In this document: positions 1 to 7,102 of the stretch, piece after piece | Layout: the number at the start of each line of letters is the position of its first letter | Position numbering within the stretch: position 1 is the stretch's first letter | NCBI GenBank assembly: GCA_964471755.1 | Contig: CAYYJM010000184.1 | Span: 1 to 12,915, forward strand | Direction of reading: 5' to 3' | DNA from: CAYYJM01 sp964471755 | GTDB taxonomy: Bacteria; Planctomycetota; Planctomycetia; Gemmatales; Gemmataceae | Length of the DNA: 12,915 nucleotides | Translations under genes and position numbers: made by a program | Notes under the pieces: model-generated | The model's input: the letters and a program-made list of their open reading frames with translations, nothing else | Databases searched by the model: none | Told to the model about the DNA's origin: nothing

Positions 1-1
1 T

Positions 2-325
2 TACGTCATCGCGCTGCTGTTCGTGATCTTCGACGTGGAGGTCGCCTTCTTCTTTCCCTGCGCGGAAGTGTTCGGGACGGCGACGCGGTTGGCCCGGACG
101 ACGGACGATCCCGAGGTGGCGCGGCAAGCCTTTCAGTTCGGTTGGCTGGCGCTGACGGAACTGGCCCTGTTCTTCGGTCTGCTGCTGGTCGGCTTCGCGT
201 ACCTGTGGGGTCGCGGCGACCTGACCTGGGTTCGGGCGACGACGTCGCCAGCGTTGACGGAATCAGAACCGCTGCGGGTGCCGGACGAGGAACCGGTGAC
301 GACGGCCACGACGGGAGGCGTCTGA
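2..325 (+). CDS. nuoA: NADH-quinone oxidoreductase subunit A (3' part, cut by window start)
   Basis: Small membrane subunit of respiratory complex I (NDH-1), in the plasma membrane next to the junction with the quinone-reducing arm. The visible 107 residues begin inside transmembrane helix 2 (YVIALLFVIFDVEVAFFFP); its F-D-V-E with the buried acidic residue is the NuoA hallmark. The third helix follows (ALTELALFFGLLLVGFAYLW) with the usual G-x-L-x-W end. The N-terminal helix lies outside the window. The loop between helices is longer than in typical NuoA, and about 33 polar residues follow the last helix, both deviations from the compact E. coli form. The TGA stop shares its A with the ATG of nuoB, so the two are translationally coupled. 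Identification is secure from motif and position. Confidence 0.93.
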   Translation, partial: YVIALLFVIFDVEVAFFFPCAEVFGTATRLARTTDDPEVARQAFQFGWLALTELALFFGLLLVGFAYLWGRGDLTWVRATTSPALTESEPLRVPDEEPVTTATTGGV

Positions 326-951
326 TGGTGCTGCCCGACGGACAGAATGACAGCGTCGTGACCACGACACTTGATCTGGCGATCAACTGGGCTCGGCAGG
401 GGAGTCTCTGGCCGATGACCTTCGGCCTGGCCTGCTGTGCCATCGAGATGATGGTCGCCGGTTCGGCCCGGAGCGATCTGGACCGATTCGGAGCCGGAGC
501 GTTTCGCGCCACACCACGGCAGGCGGACCTGATGATCGTGGCCGGCACGGTCAACATGAAGATGGCGAGTCGAGTTCGCCGGCTCTACAACCAGATGCCG
601 GAGCCGAAGTACGTCCTGGCGATGGGAGCCTGCACCTGTGGCGGCGGCCCGTACTACAAGTACGGCTACAACGTCGTCAAGGGCGTGGACCTGATCGTCC
701 CGGTGGACGTGTACATCCCCGGCTGTCCGCCCCGACCGGAGGCCCTGCTCGAAGGGCTGATGCGCTTGCAGGACAAGATCCAGGCGATGCGAACCTTCCG
801 TGCCGGCGAGCCCAACGAACTCGTGCCCCGACGGCGCGGCTTCGTGCTGCTGCCGGAAGAACTGAGCGATCCGGACCCGGAAACGACGATCGAGAAGGCG
901 ACGGAGTTCGCCCGCCGAACCAAGCAGGAGGCCGCGCCCAGCCGTGGCTGA
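325..951 (+). CDS. nuoB: NADH-quinone oxidoreductase subunit B (cluster N2 subunit)
   Basis: Peripheral-arm subunit of complex I carrying the terminal [4Fe-4S] cluster N2, which passes electrons to quinone. The 208-residue protein shows the full ligand set: adjacent Cys37-Cys38 in GLACCAIEM, Cys103 in GACTCGGGP and Cys134 in PGCPPRP. The signature YNQMPEPKYV is also present. An extra Cys105 lies two residues after the third ligand. The ATG at 325 is chosen because GGGAGG at 313-318 sits at good spacing and because it overlaps the nuoA stop by one base; upstream in-frame GTGs would run deep into nuoA. About 35 charged C-terminal residues extend past the fold, ending shortly before the nuoC start. 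Family assignment is certain. Confidence 0.97.
   Translation: MVLPDGQNDSVVTTTLDLAINWARQGSLWPMTFGLACCAIEMMVAGSARSDLDRFGAGAFRATPRQADLMIVAGTVNMKMASRVRRLYNQMPEPKYVLAMGACTCGGGPYYKYGYNVVKGVDLIVPVDVYIPGCPPRPEALLEGLMRLQDKIQAMRTFRAGEPNELVPRRRGFVLLPEELSDPDPETTIEKATEFARRTKQEAAPSRG
926..931 (+). promoter_or_regulatory. Shine-Dalgarno AGGAGG that decides the nuoC start
   Basis: A perfect AGGAGG lies inside the 3' end of nuoB, 12 bases before a GTG at 944 and 27 before an ATG at 959. The ATG has only a weak AGGA four bases upstream. This favours GTG 944 as the nuoC start, although the spacing is at the long end of the normal range. Confidence 0.5.
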
Positions 952-1489
952 CAGGACCATGACACCGATCGCCATTCTGGAGTTGCTCACGACGGAACGT
1001 CCGAACCTCGTCGCGAGCGGTCAGTCGGCCAGCCTCGATCCGCACGCCGTCGTCCGGGCCGAAGACCTGCCGGCCGTGGCCCGGTACCTGCGCGACGATC
1101 CACGGACAGCCCTCGATCTGCTGCTCGACATCAGCGGTGTGGACTACCTGGAGACGGAGCCGAAGAAGGTCGATCGGGCCGGGTTCGAGCCGCATCTGGA
1201 GGTCGTCTACCATTTCGCGAGTTTTCGCCTGGGGCATCGCTTCACGCTGAAGGTGATCCTGCCGCGCTGGCGTGACGATCGCGTCGGCGAGTTGCCGCAG
1301 GTGCCGAGTCTGACGGCGCTGTACGCCTCGGCCGACTGGCACGAACGCGAGGTGTACGACCTGTTCGGCGTCGAGTTCGTCGGCCATCCGGGTCTGGAGC
1401 GGATCCTGCTGGCGGAGGACTGGGAGGGACATCCACTCCGCAAGGATTACGAGTTCCCGCTGGAATACAACGGTATTCGCGGCCGGTGA
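944..1489 (+). CDS. nuoC: NADH-quinone oxidoreductase subunit C (30 kDa subunit)
   Basis: Peripheral-arm subunit of complex I that packs against NuoD and NuoB near the quinone site. The 181-residue product has the 30-kDa subunit signature near its C-terminus (ERE.YDLFGVEFVGHP, about residues 134-149), followed by the usual L-L-x-E-D-W-x-G-H-P-L-R-K-D-Y segment that in many genomes precedes NuoD. Here nuoC is separate, not fused to nuoD as in E. coli. The start is taken as GTG 944, overlapping nuoB by 8 bases, supported by AGGAGG at 926-931. ATG 959, which gives a protein 5 residues shorter, is the alternative. Function is not in doubt; only the start is. Confidence 0.95.
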   Translation: MADRTMTPIAILELLTTERPNLVASGQSASLDPHAVVRAEDLPAVARYLRDDPRTALDLLLDISGVDYLETEPKKVDRAGFEPHLEVVYHFASFRLGHRFTLKVILPRWRDDRVGELPQVPSLTALYASADWHEREVYDLFGVEFVGHPGLERILLAEDWEGHPLRKDYEFPLEYNGIRGR

Positions 1490-1501
1490 CGGAGACCTGT
1501 C

Positions 1502-2692
1502 ATGACACATCCCGCCGCGTCCGAGCGGACGCTGGAACTGGACGTCCGGACGGACGAACTGCTCGTCAACATGGGCCCGCAACACCCCAGCACGCACGGC
1601 GTGCTGCGTCTCGTGCTGCGTACCGATGGCGAGGTCGTCTCGGAGGTTGTGCCGCACATCGGCTATCTGCACCGCTGCGCCGAGAAGATCGGCGAGAATG
1701 TGCCGCCGATTCAGTTCATCCCGTACACCGATCGGATGGACTACCTCGCCGGCATGAACATGAACCTTGCCTACTCGCTCGCCATCGAGAAACTGTGCGG
1801 TCTGGAGGTGCCGCCGCGGGCGCGCGTGCTTCGGGTCATCGCCGCCGAGTTGAACCGGATCGCGAGCCATCTGGTCGGCATGGGAGCGTACGGTCTCGAC
1901 CTTGGAACGTTCAGTCCGTTTCTGTACGCCTTCCGTGAGCGGGAGATGATCCTCGACCTGTTCGAGGAGTTGTGCGGGGCCCGGTTGACGTACAGTTACA
2001 TCACCATCGGCGGCGTCCACGATGATCTGCCGCCGGGGTGGCTCGCTCGCTGTCGAGAGTTCCTGACCTACTTTCGGCCGCGCATCGGCGAGTATCACGA
2101 GTTGCTCACGTTCAACCACATCTTCGTGCAGCGAGCGGCCGGCATCGGGATTCTGCCGCGTGACGTGGCCATCAGCCATGCCTGTACCGGGCCGGTGCTG
2201 CGCGCTTCGCTCGATCGCAGGGTGGGCGACCCGATCTGGGATCTTCGCAAGGTGGAACCGTACTGCGATTACGACACCTATGAGTTCGAGGCGGTCGCGC
2301 CGCCGTTCGCGGAGGCCCCGCCGGAGACGCGGATCGGCGATTGCTGGCATCGGTTCTACGTCCGCATGCTCGAGGTGGTCGAGAGCGTCAAGATCGTCGA
2401 GCAGGCCCTGGATCGCTATGAGACGGCGGCCGGTTCGCATCGGATCAAGCCGCCGACGCTCCTGCCGGCCGGCGAGGTGTACGTCGAGACGGAGTGTCCG
2501 CGTGGAGCGATGGGGTTCTACGTGGTCGGTCGGCCGTCGGGCCGTGAGGCGGTGCCACTGCGGGTGCGGGCGAAGTCGTCGAGTTTCTGCAACCTGAGCG
2601 TCCTGTCGAAGATCACGCGTGGCTGTCTGCTGGGCGACATGCCGGCGATCGTCGGCAGCCTCGACCTGGTCATGGGCGAGATCGACCGCTGA
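1502..2692 (+). CDS. nuoD: NADH-quinone oxidoreductase subunit D (49 kDa subunit)
   Basis: Complex I subunit that, with NuoB, forms the quinone-binding pocket; it descends from the large subunit of [NiFe] hydrogenases. The 396-residue length is normal for a stand-alone NuoD. Visible hallmarks are NMGPQHPSTHGVLRL (residues 23-37, with the conserved His28 and His32), PHIGYLHRCAEK, DRMDYLAGMN with Tyr81 (family knowledge places the quinone-site Tyr here), ELNRIASHLVGMG and the C-terminal SLDLVMGEIDR. The ATG follows the nuoC stop by 12 bases, with GGAG at 1491-1494 as ribosome binding site. No later nuo gene follows: the next gene is an unrelated sugar transferase, so nuoE-N must lie elsewhere. 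Confidence 0.97.
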   Translation: MTHPAASERTLELDVRTDELLVNMGPQHPSTHGVLRLVLRTDGEVVSEVVPHIGYLHRCAEKIGENVPPIQFIPYTDRMDYLAGMNMNLAYSLAIEKLCGLEVPPRARVLRVIAAELNRIASHLVGMGAYGLDLGTFSPFLYAFREREMILDLFEELCGARLTYSYITIGGVHDDLPPGWLARCREFLTYFRPRIGEYHELLTFNHIFVQRAAGIGILPRDVAISHACTGPVLRASLDRRVGDPIWDLRKVEPYCDYDTYEFEAVAPPFAEAPPETRIGDCWHRFYVRMLEVVESVKIVEQALDRYETAAGSHRIKPPTLLPAGEVYVETECPRGAMGFYVVGRPSGREAVPLRVRAKSSSFCNLSVLSKITRGCLLGDMPAIVGSLDLVMGEIDR

Positions 2693-2711
2693 ACAGGCGT
2701 GGTCTTTGGTC

Positions 2712-2741
2712 TGGATTGTGTGCCCGTTTCCTGGTTACACT
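2712..2741 (+). promoter_or_regulatory. possible weak promoter before the sugar transferase
   Basis: The 99 bases between nuoD and the next gene contain TACACT (2736-2741) with a poor -35 candidate TGGATT (2712-2717) 18 bases upstream. The -10 lies about 50 bases before the start codon. The -35 match is only 3 of 6, so read-through from nuoD is equally possible. Confidence 0.28.
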
Positions 2742-2777
2742 TCTCGGCCGGGGCAAGATGCCTCGACGACGAACCCG

Positions 2778-2785
2778 GGAAGGGA
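2778..2785 (+). promoter_or_regulatory. ribosome binding site GGAAGGGA that decides the sugar transferase start
   Basis: This purine run is 6 bases from ATG 2792 but directly abuts the in-frame ATG at 2786. It therefore favours 2792 as the true start over 2786 and over the GTG at 2699 further upstream, whose extra 31 residues look like translated leader. Confidence 0.55.
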
Positions 2786-2791
2786 ATGGTC

Positions 2792-4186
2792 ATGGTCCAG
2801 CGCGTCAGCCAGATCCTGCGCATCTGGTTCGTCATCAACGATCTGGTCCTGACTGGCCTGGCCTGGGTGCTGGCCTACTACGTTCGCTTCGAGACGGGCT
2901 GGATTCCCATCCGGCACACGCAACCGGACATCACGCTCTGCCTGGCAGCCCTGCCACTGGTCCTTCTCCTGGCCATCCTCGCCTACGGTTGGACCGGACA
3001 ATATACCATCGATCGCCTGCGCCGCCTGCGTGAGGAGGTCGTCTGTGTCGGTAAGGGCGTCGGTCTGTTCGGCCTGCTGATGATGGCGGCCCTCTTCGTG
3101 ACGCACGATCCCTACAACTCACGAACGGCGCTGGCCGTCTTCTTTGGCTTGACCCTGTTCGGCGTGTTGACTTTTCGGCGAGTTACCTGGGCTGCGGTGC
3201 GCTTTCTGCGTAGCCGGGGATACAACACGTCGCTCTGCATCATCGCCGGCGTTGGTCGGATTGCTCGCAAGACGGCCATCGCCCTGAACCAGGCGAGCTG
3301 GATGGGCTTCAAAAACGTTGGTTTTGTCGATGACGAACCCAACCCGCTTTACAACGACCTGGACTGCCTCGGCTCGTTCGAGGAGTTGCCGAAACTCATC
3401 GAGAAATACAACGTCAGTCACATCTTCATCGCCCTGCCCTTGAGCCGATATCACGACGTTCGCCGGGTCTTCGCCATCCTGTCGCAGTCGATGGTTGACA
3501 TCCGCCTTGTTGCTGACACGCCAACGCTGTCGGGGCTGTCGTTCCGGATGTCGAACCTGGACGGCCTGCCGCTGGTCGGCCTGCGTGAGAGCCCGCACTT
3601 TGGCCTGAATATCTTCATCAAGCGGGCGATGGACGTTGTCCTGTCCCTGCTGGCAATCGTGCTGCTGTCGCCGGTGCTGCTGGCCATCGCGGCGATCATC
3701 AAGTGGACGAGCCCGGGGCCGGTGTTCTTCTGGCAGGAGCGCTGCGGCCTCAACGGCAAGAAGTTCATGATGCTCAAGTTCCGCAGCATGAAAGTCAACG
3801 CCGAGCAGAAGTCGGGAGCCGTCTGGGCGAAGAAGGACGACGACCGAAAGACATGGTTCGGCTCGTTCCTGCGCAAGACGAGCCTGGACGAGTTGCCGCA
3901 ACTGTTCAACGTGCTGTGGGGCGACATGAGCCTGGTCGGCCCACGTCCGGAACGGCCGGAATTCATCGAGAAGTTCCGCAAGACGCTGCCGAACTACATG
4001 GCCCGACACGTCGTCAAGGCGGGCATGACCGGCTGGGCGCAGGTCAACGGCTGGCGTGGCAACACGTCGCTGCGCAAGCGTCTGGAACACGACCTGTACT
4101 ACATCACGCACTGGACGCCGTGGCTCGACATCCGCATCCTGTGGGCGACGCTGTTCAAGGGGTTCGTGCATCCCAATGCGTATTGA
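2792..4186 (+). CDS. undecaprenyl-phosphate sugar-1-phosphate transferase (WcaJ/EpsZ-type, exopolysaccharide initiation)
   Basis: Integral membrane enzyme that moves a sugar-1-phosphate, usually glucose-1-phosphate, from a UDP-sugar to undecaprenyl phosphate, the first step of an exopolysaccharide or capsule repeat unit. The 464-residue chain has the classic polyisoprenyl-phosphate hexose-1-phosphate transferase layout. About four N-terminal transmembrane segments (roughly 12-31, 48-66, 86-104, 111-128) precede a cytoplasmic Rossmann-like domain (about 145-255), then a membrane hairpin (about 283-303) and the catalytic domain. The catalytic part shows KFRSM (329-333), SLDELPQ with the expected Asp366-Glu367 pair, LVGPRPE (381-387), GMTGWAQVNGWRG and the typical C-terminal KGFV..NAY. 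That ending and the length match the WcaJ subgroup; the exact sugar cannot be read from sequence. No other polysaccharide genes are nearby, so it is an orphan initiator here. Confidence 0.93.
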   Translation: MVQRVSQILRIWFVINDLVLTGLAWVLAYYVRFETGWIPIRHTQPDITLCLAALPLVLLLAILAYGWTGQYTIDRLRRLREEVVCVGKGVGLFGLLMMAALFVTHDPYNSRTALAVFFGLTLFGVLTFRRVTWAAVRFLRSRGYNTSLCIIAGVGRIARKTAIALNQASWMGFKNVGFVDDEPNPLYNDLDCLGSFEELPKLIEKYNVSHIFIALPLSRYHDVRRVFAILSQSMVDIRLVADTPTLSGLSFRMSNLDGLPLVGLRESPHFGLNIFIKRAMDVVLSLLAIVLLSPVLLAIAAIIKWTSPGPVFFWQERCGLNGKKFMMLKFRSMKVNAEQKSGAVWAKKDDDRKTWFGSFLRKTSLDELPQLFNVLWGDMSLVGPRPERPEFIEKFRKTLPNYMARHVVKAGMTGWAQVNGWRGNTSLRKRLEHDLYYITHWTPWLDIRILWATLFKGFVHPNAY

Positions 4187-4194
4187 TCTCGTGT

Positions 4195-4223
4195 TTGCCT
4201 CCCTCCTACGGGCCGGCTATCCT
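4195..4223 (+). promoter_or_regulatory. sigma70-like promoter of the zinc-ribbon membrane protein gene
   Basis: TTGCCT (4195-4200), a 17-base spacer and TATCCT (4218-4223) in the context GGCTATCCT. It lies just after the stop of the sugar transferase and gives an expected leader of about 25 bases before ATG 4255. Spacing is ideal, and the same GCTAYCMT form recurs before two other genes in the window. Confidence 0.6.
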
Positions 4224-4254
4224 GACGGGAACACCCGTTGTGGAGGAGGCCCCG

Positions 4255-4827
4255 ATGTCGCTCGAATCCGTTGCCTGCAATCGCTGTGGTGCCCTGCTGG
4301 AGATCGCGTCCGGTGTCCGCTTCGTCACCTGCCGGTCCTGCAACACGGCGCTGAACGTCCAGCGCAGTGCCACCTCGACCTGGACCGAGCCGACGCCCGA
4401 GGAGCGGCTCGACCGGATCGAAGAGAACATCGACCAGCTCGCCGTCCGCAACGAGTTGGACGCGCTCGACAGTCGGTGGGACCGCCAGCGCGAGGAGTAC
4501 ATGTACCGGACGCGGTACGGCGGCCGGCACCTGCCGACCAAGACCGGGAGCGTCGTCATGGGGATCGTCGTCGCCCTGTTCGGGGCGTTCTGGACGGCGG
4601 TCGCGGCTGGCATGTCCTGGGGGATGGGCAACGCGTTTGACGGGGCGGGCCTGGGTGGTGGCGGCCTGGGCTCGGTGTTCAACTGCTTCCCGCTGTTCGG
4701 CCTGCTGTTCATCGCCGTCGGCATCGGAGCGGCCATCTACGGCTACCACCGGGCCGGGCAGTACGAGGCGGCCAAGGCCAACTACGAGGCGAAGAGGGCC
4801 GAGATCGAGCGGAAACTCTCGCGCTGA
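4255..4827 (+). CDS. small zinc-ribbon membrane protein of unknown function
   Basis: I do not recognise a named family. The 190-residue protein opens with a zinc-ribbon-like pair of knuckles, Cys8-x2-Cys11 and Cys26-x2-Cys29 (ACNRCGALLE, VTCRSCNTAL). A charged helix rich in Glu, Asp and Arg follows (about 46-85) that could form a coiled coil. Then come two hydrophobic segments (about 97-120 and 145-164) split by a Gly-rich loop, and a charged, Ala/Glu/Lys-rich C-terminal helix (about 168-190). The likely topology is a membrane hairpin with the zinc ribbon and both helices on the cytoplasmic side. The start is firm: GGAGGAGG at 4242-4249 is 5 bases from the ATG, behind its own promoter. It ends 10 bases from the convergent WD40 gene. 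Adaptor or scaffold roles are possible but not shown. Confidence 0.85.
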   Translation: MSLESVACNRCGALLEIASGVRFVTCRSCNTALNVQRSATSTWTEPTPEERLDRIEENIDQLAVRNELDALDSRWDRQREEYMYRTRYGGRHLPTKTGSVVMGIVVALFGAFWTAVAAGMSWGMGNAFDGAGLGGGGLGSVFNCFPLFGLLFIAVGIGAAIYGYHRAGQYEAAKANYEAKRAEIERKLSR

Positions 4828-4837
4828 CGTCGCCATG

Positions 4838-6916
4838 TCACTTGTCGCCGAGAAGCTGGCCGAGCAGGCCGGGAACGCGCTTCGTCTTGCGGAGCGCCTC
4901 CGTCGGCGACAGGTCGAGCGTGTCCGGTTTGCGATAGGCGATGAAACGGCCGGCCTTCTCCGAGCCGTCGTAGCGGCCATCGGGGGTCCAGATGATCCAT
5001 TCCTTCGTCTCGGGCAGGGCGACGAGCGCCGCCAGTTCCTTGCCCGTCGTCACGTCCCAGAGGCGAGTGGTGCCGTCGCGGGAAGCAGTGACAGCCCGCT
5101 TGCCGTCCGGCGTGAGGCCAACACTCTCCACCCAGTGGCGATGCCCACGCAGCTGGTGCAACGGCTTTCCCGTTGTTGTGTCCCACAGGGTCGGGATATT
5201 CGACCAGGCCAGGGCGACGCGACCATCCTCGCTCAGGGCGATGCCCTGCGTGTAACCGGTCGGAAGCGTGCCGACCTGCTTCCCGGTCGATACGTCCCAG
5301 ATGGCGCATGAGGAGGAGCCGGCCACGCCCAGCACCCGACCATCGCCGCTGAATACCGCGGCGGAGCCCACCTCGCCGTCGCTCACCAGCTTCCGGATCT
5401 CCTTCCCGGTGCGGGCATCCCAGATCGTGATGGCCCGGTTCTCGGTCGCGGTCGCGGCCAGCTTGCCGTCGGGGCTCAGGGCCACCACGTTCAGGCCCCC
5501 CATACCCAGGCGCTCGCCGTTTGTCGCGAACGCCTGAAGCTTCTTGCCGGTGTCGAGATCCCACAGAATCGCCGTTTGGCCGGCCGTCAGGAGACGGCGC
5601 TGCGTCGCATCCCAGGACCAGGCTTGCACGGGCCCGGGATACCCGGCCAGGAAGCGGGCCTTGCCGATCGCGACGTCCACCACTTGGACGGAGGGCAGAC
5701 CGTCTTCGTGGCCGCTCACCAGCCGGGTGCCGTCGTTGGTCAGAAAGGCATCGCGGTACACGATGGGGATGGTCACGAACCGCGGCCCCGCCCCGCTGGC
5801 CGGGTTCCAGAGCACGGCCCATCGACCGGATCGCGCCCGGGTGATGAGGCGTTTGCCATCGGCGCTCAGCGTCGCGGTGATCTCCTCGACGGGCGTCCCG
5901 AGTTGGGCGAGAACCTTGCCGGCTTCGAGATCCCATGTATCCACGCGTTCAGACCTCAGCACGGCCCGGCAGCCGTCGTCGCTCAGGGCGGCGTCGCCAA
6001 ATCCGCGCTCGACCGAGCGCAGCTCCTTCCCGTTGGCTGTGTCCCACAAAATGGCCCTGGGCAAGGCCCCCTTTTTCTCCATTCCAACGAGCAGTGCCCG
6101 ACGACCGTCGCGGGTCAGCGCCACGGCGGCAAGCCGATCGTCGAGGTGGTCCGGCGTACGCAGTTTCTTGCCAGTGCGAGCCTCCCACAGAACGGCGTGG
6201 TTTGGGAAGGCCAGGGTCAGCACCCGCTGGGCCGTCCCGTCCAGTGCCAGATCGACCAGCGGGCCTTTTTGCGGGAACTCGGCTGCCACCTTGCCCGTGG
6301 CCGTGTCCCACAGCTTGACCGCGCCCTTTACTCCGCCACTGGCCAGGAAACCGCCATCGTCGGACAGGGCTAGGTGCTCCACCGGATCGATCTGTTCGCC
6401 GAGATTTCGTACCGATCTTCCGGTCTGCACGTCGTACACTTCGAGCCAGCCTGGGACGGGCAGCAACCGGGCAGACCTCGAAGCCAGGGCGAGCCGCTTC
6501 CCATCGGCGCTGAGCGCGACGGCGATGACCTTCTCCTGGACCATCCCGCCCCGCTCGATCGTCGCCACTGTCCGGCCTGTCTGCGTATCCCAGATGACCG
6601 CCTTGCCGATGGTTCCGGCGGCCGCTCGTGTCCCATCCCGGCTCAGGCAGCAGCAGGAGACGAAGTCGTCGAGGTCGGGCAGGATGCGAAGCTGCAGGCC
6701 GGTATCGCCGTCCCACAGGGAGACGGCCTTCCCGACCGACCGGAGGATGCGTTTTCCGTCTCCACTGCAACTCAGGAGGCCGAGTTGGGGGGCGAACTGC
6801 GGCACGAACTCGGCCGCCTCGACCGGCGCTGGCTCGACCGGCTCGACTGGCCGGCTCCCTGTGCAGCCCGCGATCAGCACCGCCAGCAGGACCGTTCCGC
6901 ACGCCAGGCGCATCAT
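4838..6916 (-). CDS. WD40-repeat lipoprotein, 14 repeats (probable double beta-propeller)
   Basis: A 692-residue exported protein. It starts MMRLACGTVLLAVLIAGC, a lipoprotein signal with lipobox LIAGC, so Cys18 should be lipidated and the protein held at a membrane, facing out of the cytoplasm. After a Pro/Glu/Val linker (about 20-40), fourteen repeats each end in a WD-type tetrad followed by a Gly-terminated turn, such as SLWDGDTG, VIWDTQTG, KLWDTATG, ILWDLDTG, TIWDARTG, AIWDVSTG and RLWDVTTG. Three are degenerate (VLWEARTG, VLWNPASG, QVVDVAIG). Fourteen blades fit two seven-bladed propellers, a protein-binding scaffold. The last ~60 residues carry EWIIWTPDGRYDGSE, a tail I associate with planctomycete WD40 proteins. 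No catalytic domain is seen. The start at 6916 is set by AAGGAGA (complement of 6923-6929), 6 bases upstream; open frame beyond it is antisense to obg. Confidence 0.92.
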   Translation of the reverse strand: MMRLACGTVLLAVLIAGCTGSRPVEPVEPAPVEAAEFVPQFAPQLGLLSCSGDGKRILRSVGKAVSLWDGDTGLQLRILPDLDDFVSCCCLSRDGTRAAAGTIGKAVIWDTQTGRTVATIERGGMVQEKVIAVALSADGKRLALASRSARLLPVPGWLEVYDVQTGRSVRNLGEQIDPVEHLALSDDGGFLASGGVKGAVKLWDTATGKVAAEFPQKGPLVDLALDGTAQRVLTLAFPNHAVLWEARTGKKLRTPDHLDDRLAAVALTRDGRRALLVGMEKKGALPRAILWDTANGKELRSVERGFGDAALSDDGCRAVLRSERVDTWDLEAGKVLAQLGTPVEEITATLSADGKRLITRARSGRWAVLWNPASGAGPRFVTIPIVYRDAFLTNDGTRLVSGHEDGLPSVQVVDVAIGKARFLAGYPGPVQAWSWDATQRRLLTAGQTAILWDLDTGKKLQAFATNGERLGMGGLNVVALSPDGKLAATATENRAITIWDARTGKEIRKLVSDGEVGSAAVFSGDGRVLGVAGSSSCAIWDVSTGKQVGTLPTGYTQGIALSEDGRVALAWSNIPTLWDTTTGKPLHQLRGHRHWVESVGLTPDGKRAVTASRDGTTRLWDVTTGKELAALVALPETKEWIIWTPDGRYDGSEKAGRFIAYRKPDTLDLSPTEALRKTKRVPGLLGQLLGDK

Positions 6917-6962
6917 GTCGGATCTCCTTCGTCGCCGAGATAACCGCGAACTTGCTGTCGCT

Positions 6963-6991
6963 ACGATATGGCTCGGCCCTCCTCGGAGGAA
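6963..6991 (-). promoter_or_regulatory. candidate promoter of the WD40 lipoprotein gene
   Basis: On the minus strand, TTCCTC (complement of 6986-6991), a 17-base spacer and TATCGT (complement of 6963-6968). The -10 matches 4 of 6 consensus bases and the spacing is ideal, but the -35 is poor. The implied leader is about 40 bases. Confidence 0.38.
6980..6990. repeat. 11-base palindrome TCCTC-G-GAGGA
   Basis: A perfect inverted repeat with 5-base arms around one central base, overlapping the candidate -35 of the WD40 gene. It could be an operator half of the divergent control region. Short GC-rich palindromes also arise by chance, so this is a note more than a claim. Confidence 0.35.
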
Positions 6992-6997
6992 GCCCTG

Positions 6998-7026
6998 CTT
7001 CGGGAATCGAAGTTCGGGAATCGAAC
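6998..7026. repeat. two tandem copies of a TTCGGGAATCGAA element, each an inverted repeat
   Basis: TTCGGGAATCGAA occurs at 6999-7011 and again at 7013-7025, a 14-base period. With flanking bases each copy is a perfect inverted repeat with 5-base arms around the same GGAAT centre: CTTCG/CGAAG in the first, GTTCG/CGAAC in the second. The copies share the G at 7012. The outermost pair changes from C:G to G:C but pairing is kept. The element lies between the WD40 -35 (6991) and the obg -35 (7037), outside both predicted transcripts, where a DNA-binding regulator of both genes would sit. Confidence 0.7.
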
Positions 7027-7036
7027 CGTTGTCCCC

Positions 7037-7065
7037 TTGGGCAGACGTCCCGAGCCGGGTATGAT
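7037..7065 (+). promoter_or_regulatory. sigma70-like promoter of the obg-coaX-mnmE-like operon
   Basis: TTGGGC (7037-7042), a 17-base spacer and TATGAT (7060-7065). The -10 is 5 of 6 to consensus and the spacing ideal. The predicted leader is about 30 bases. The in-frame ATG at 7061 lies inside the -10 and so cannot be the translation start from this promoter, which supports ATG 7103. Confidence 0.65.
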
Positions 7066-7102
7066 TGACAGATTGAGGAAAAAGGGAAACGCCGAGGAAA
7101 CC

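Noticed and set aside
677..2440. Minus-strand open frame of 587 codons opposite nuoB, nuoC and nuoD
   Set aside because: Composition is Arg/Asp/His-rich low-complexity typical of the antisense of GC-rich genes, no ribosome binding site or family motif, and the plus strand encodes three certain complex I genes.
2699..2791. Longer N-terminus for the sugar transferase from GTG 2699
   Set aside because: The extra residues have no family counterpart and no ribosome binding site; GGAAGGGA is well placed for ATG 2792, which gives the normal length.
4828..4837. Possible shared terminator between the convergent zinc-ribbon and WD40 genes
   Set aside because: Only 10 bases lie between the stops, with no GC hairpin plus T-run on either strand.
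7015..7027. Minus-strand GGTTCGATTCCCG resembles a tRNA T-arm, hinting at a tRNA remnant or integrase attachment site
   Set aside because: Only the loop sequence matches; flanking bases do not form the T stem, no acceptor or anticodon arms are found around it, and no integrase is present.
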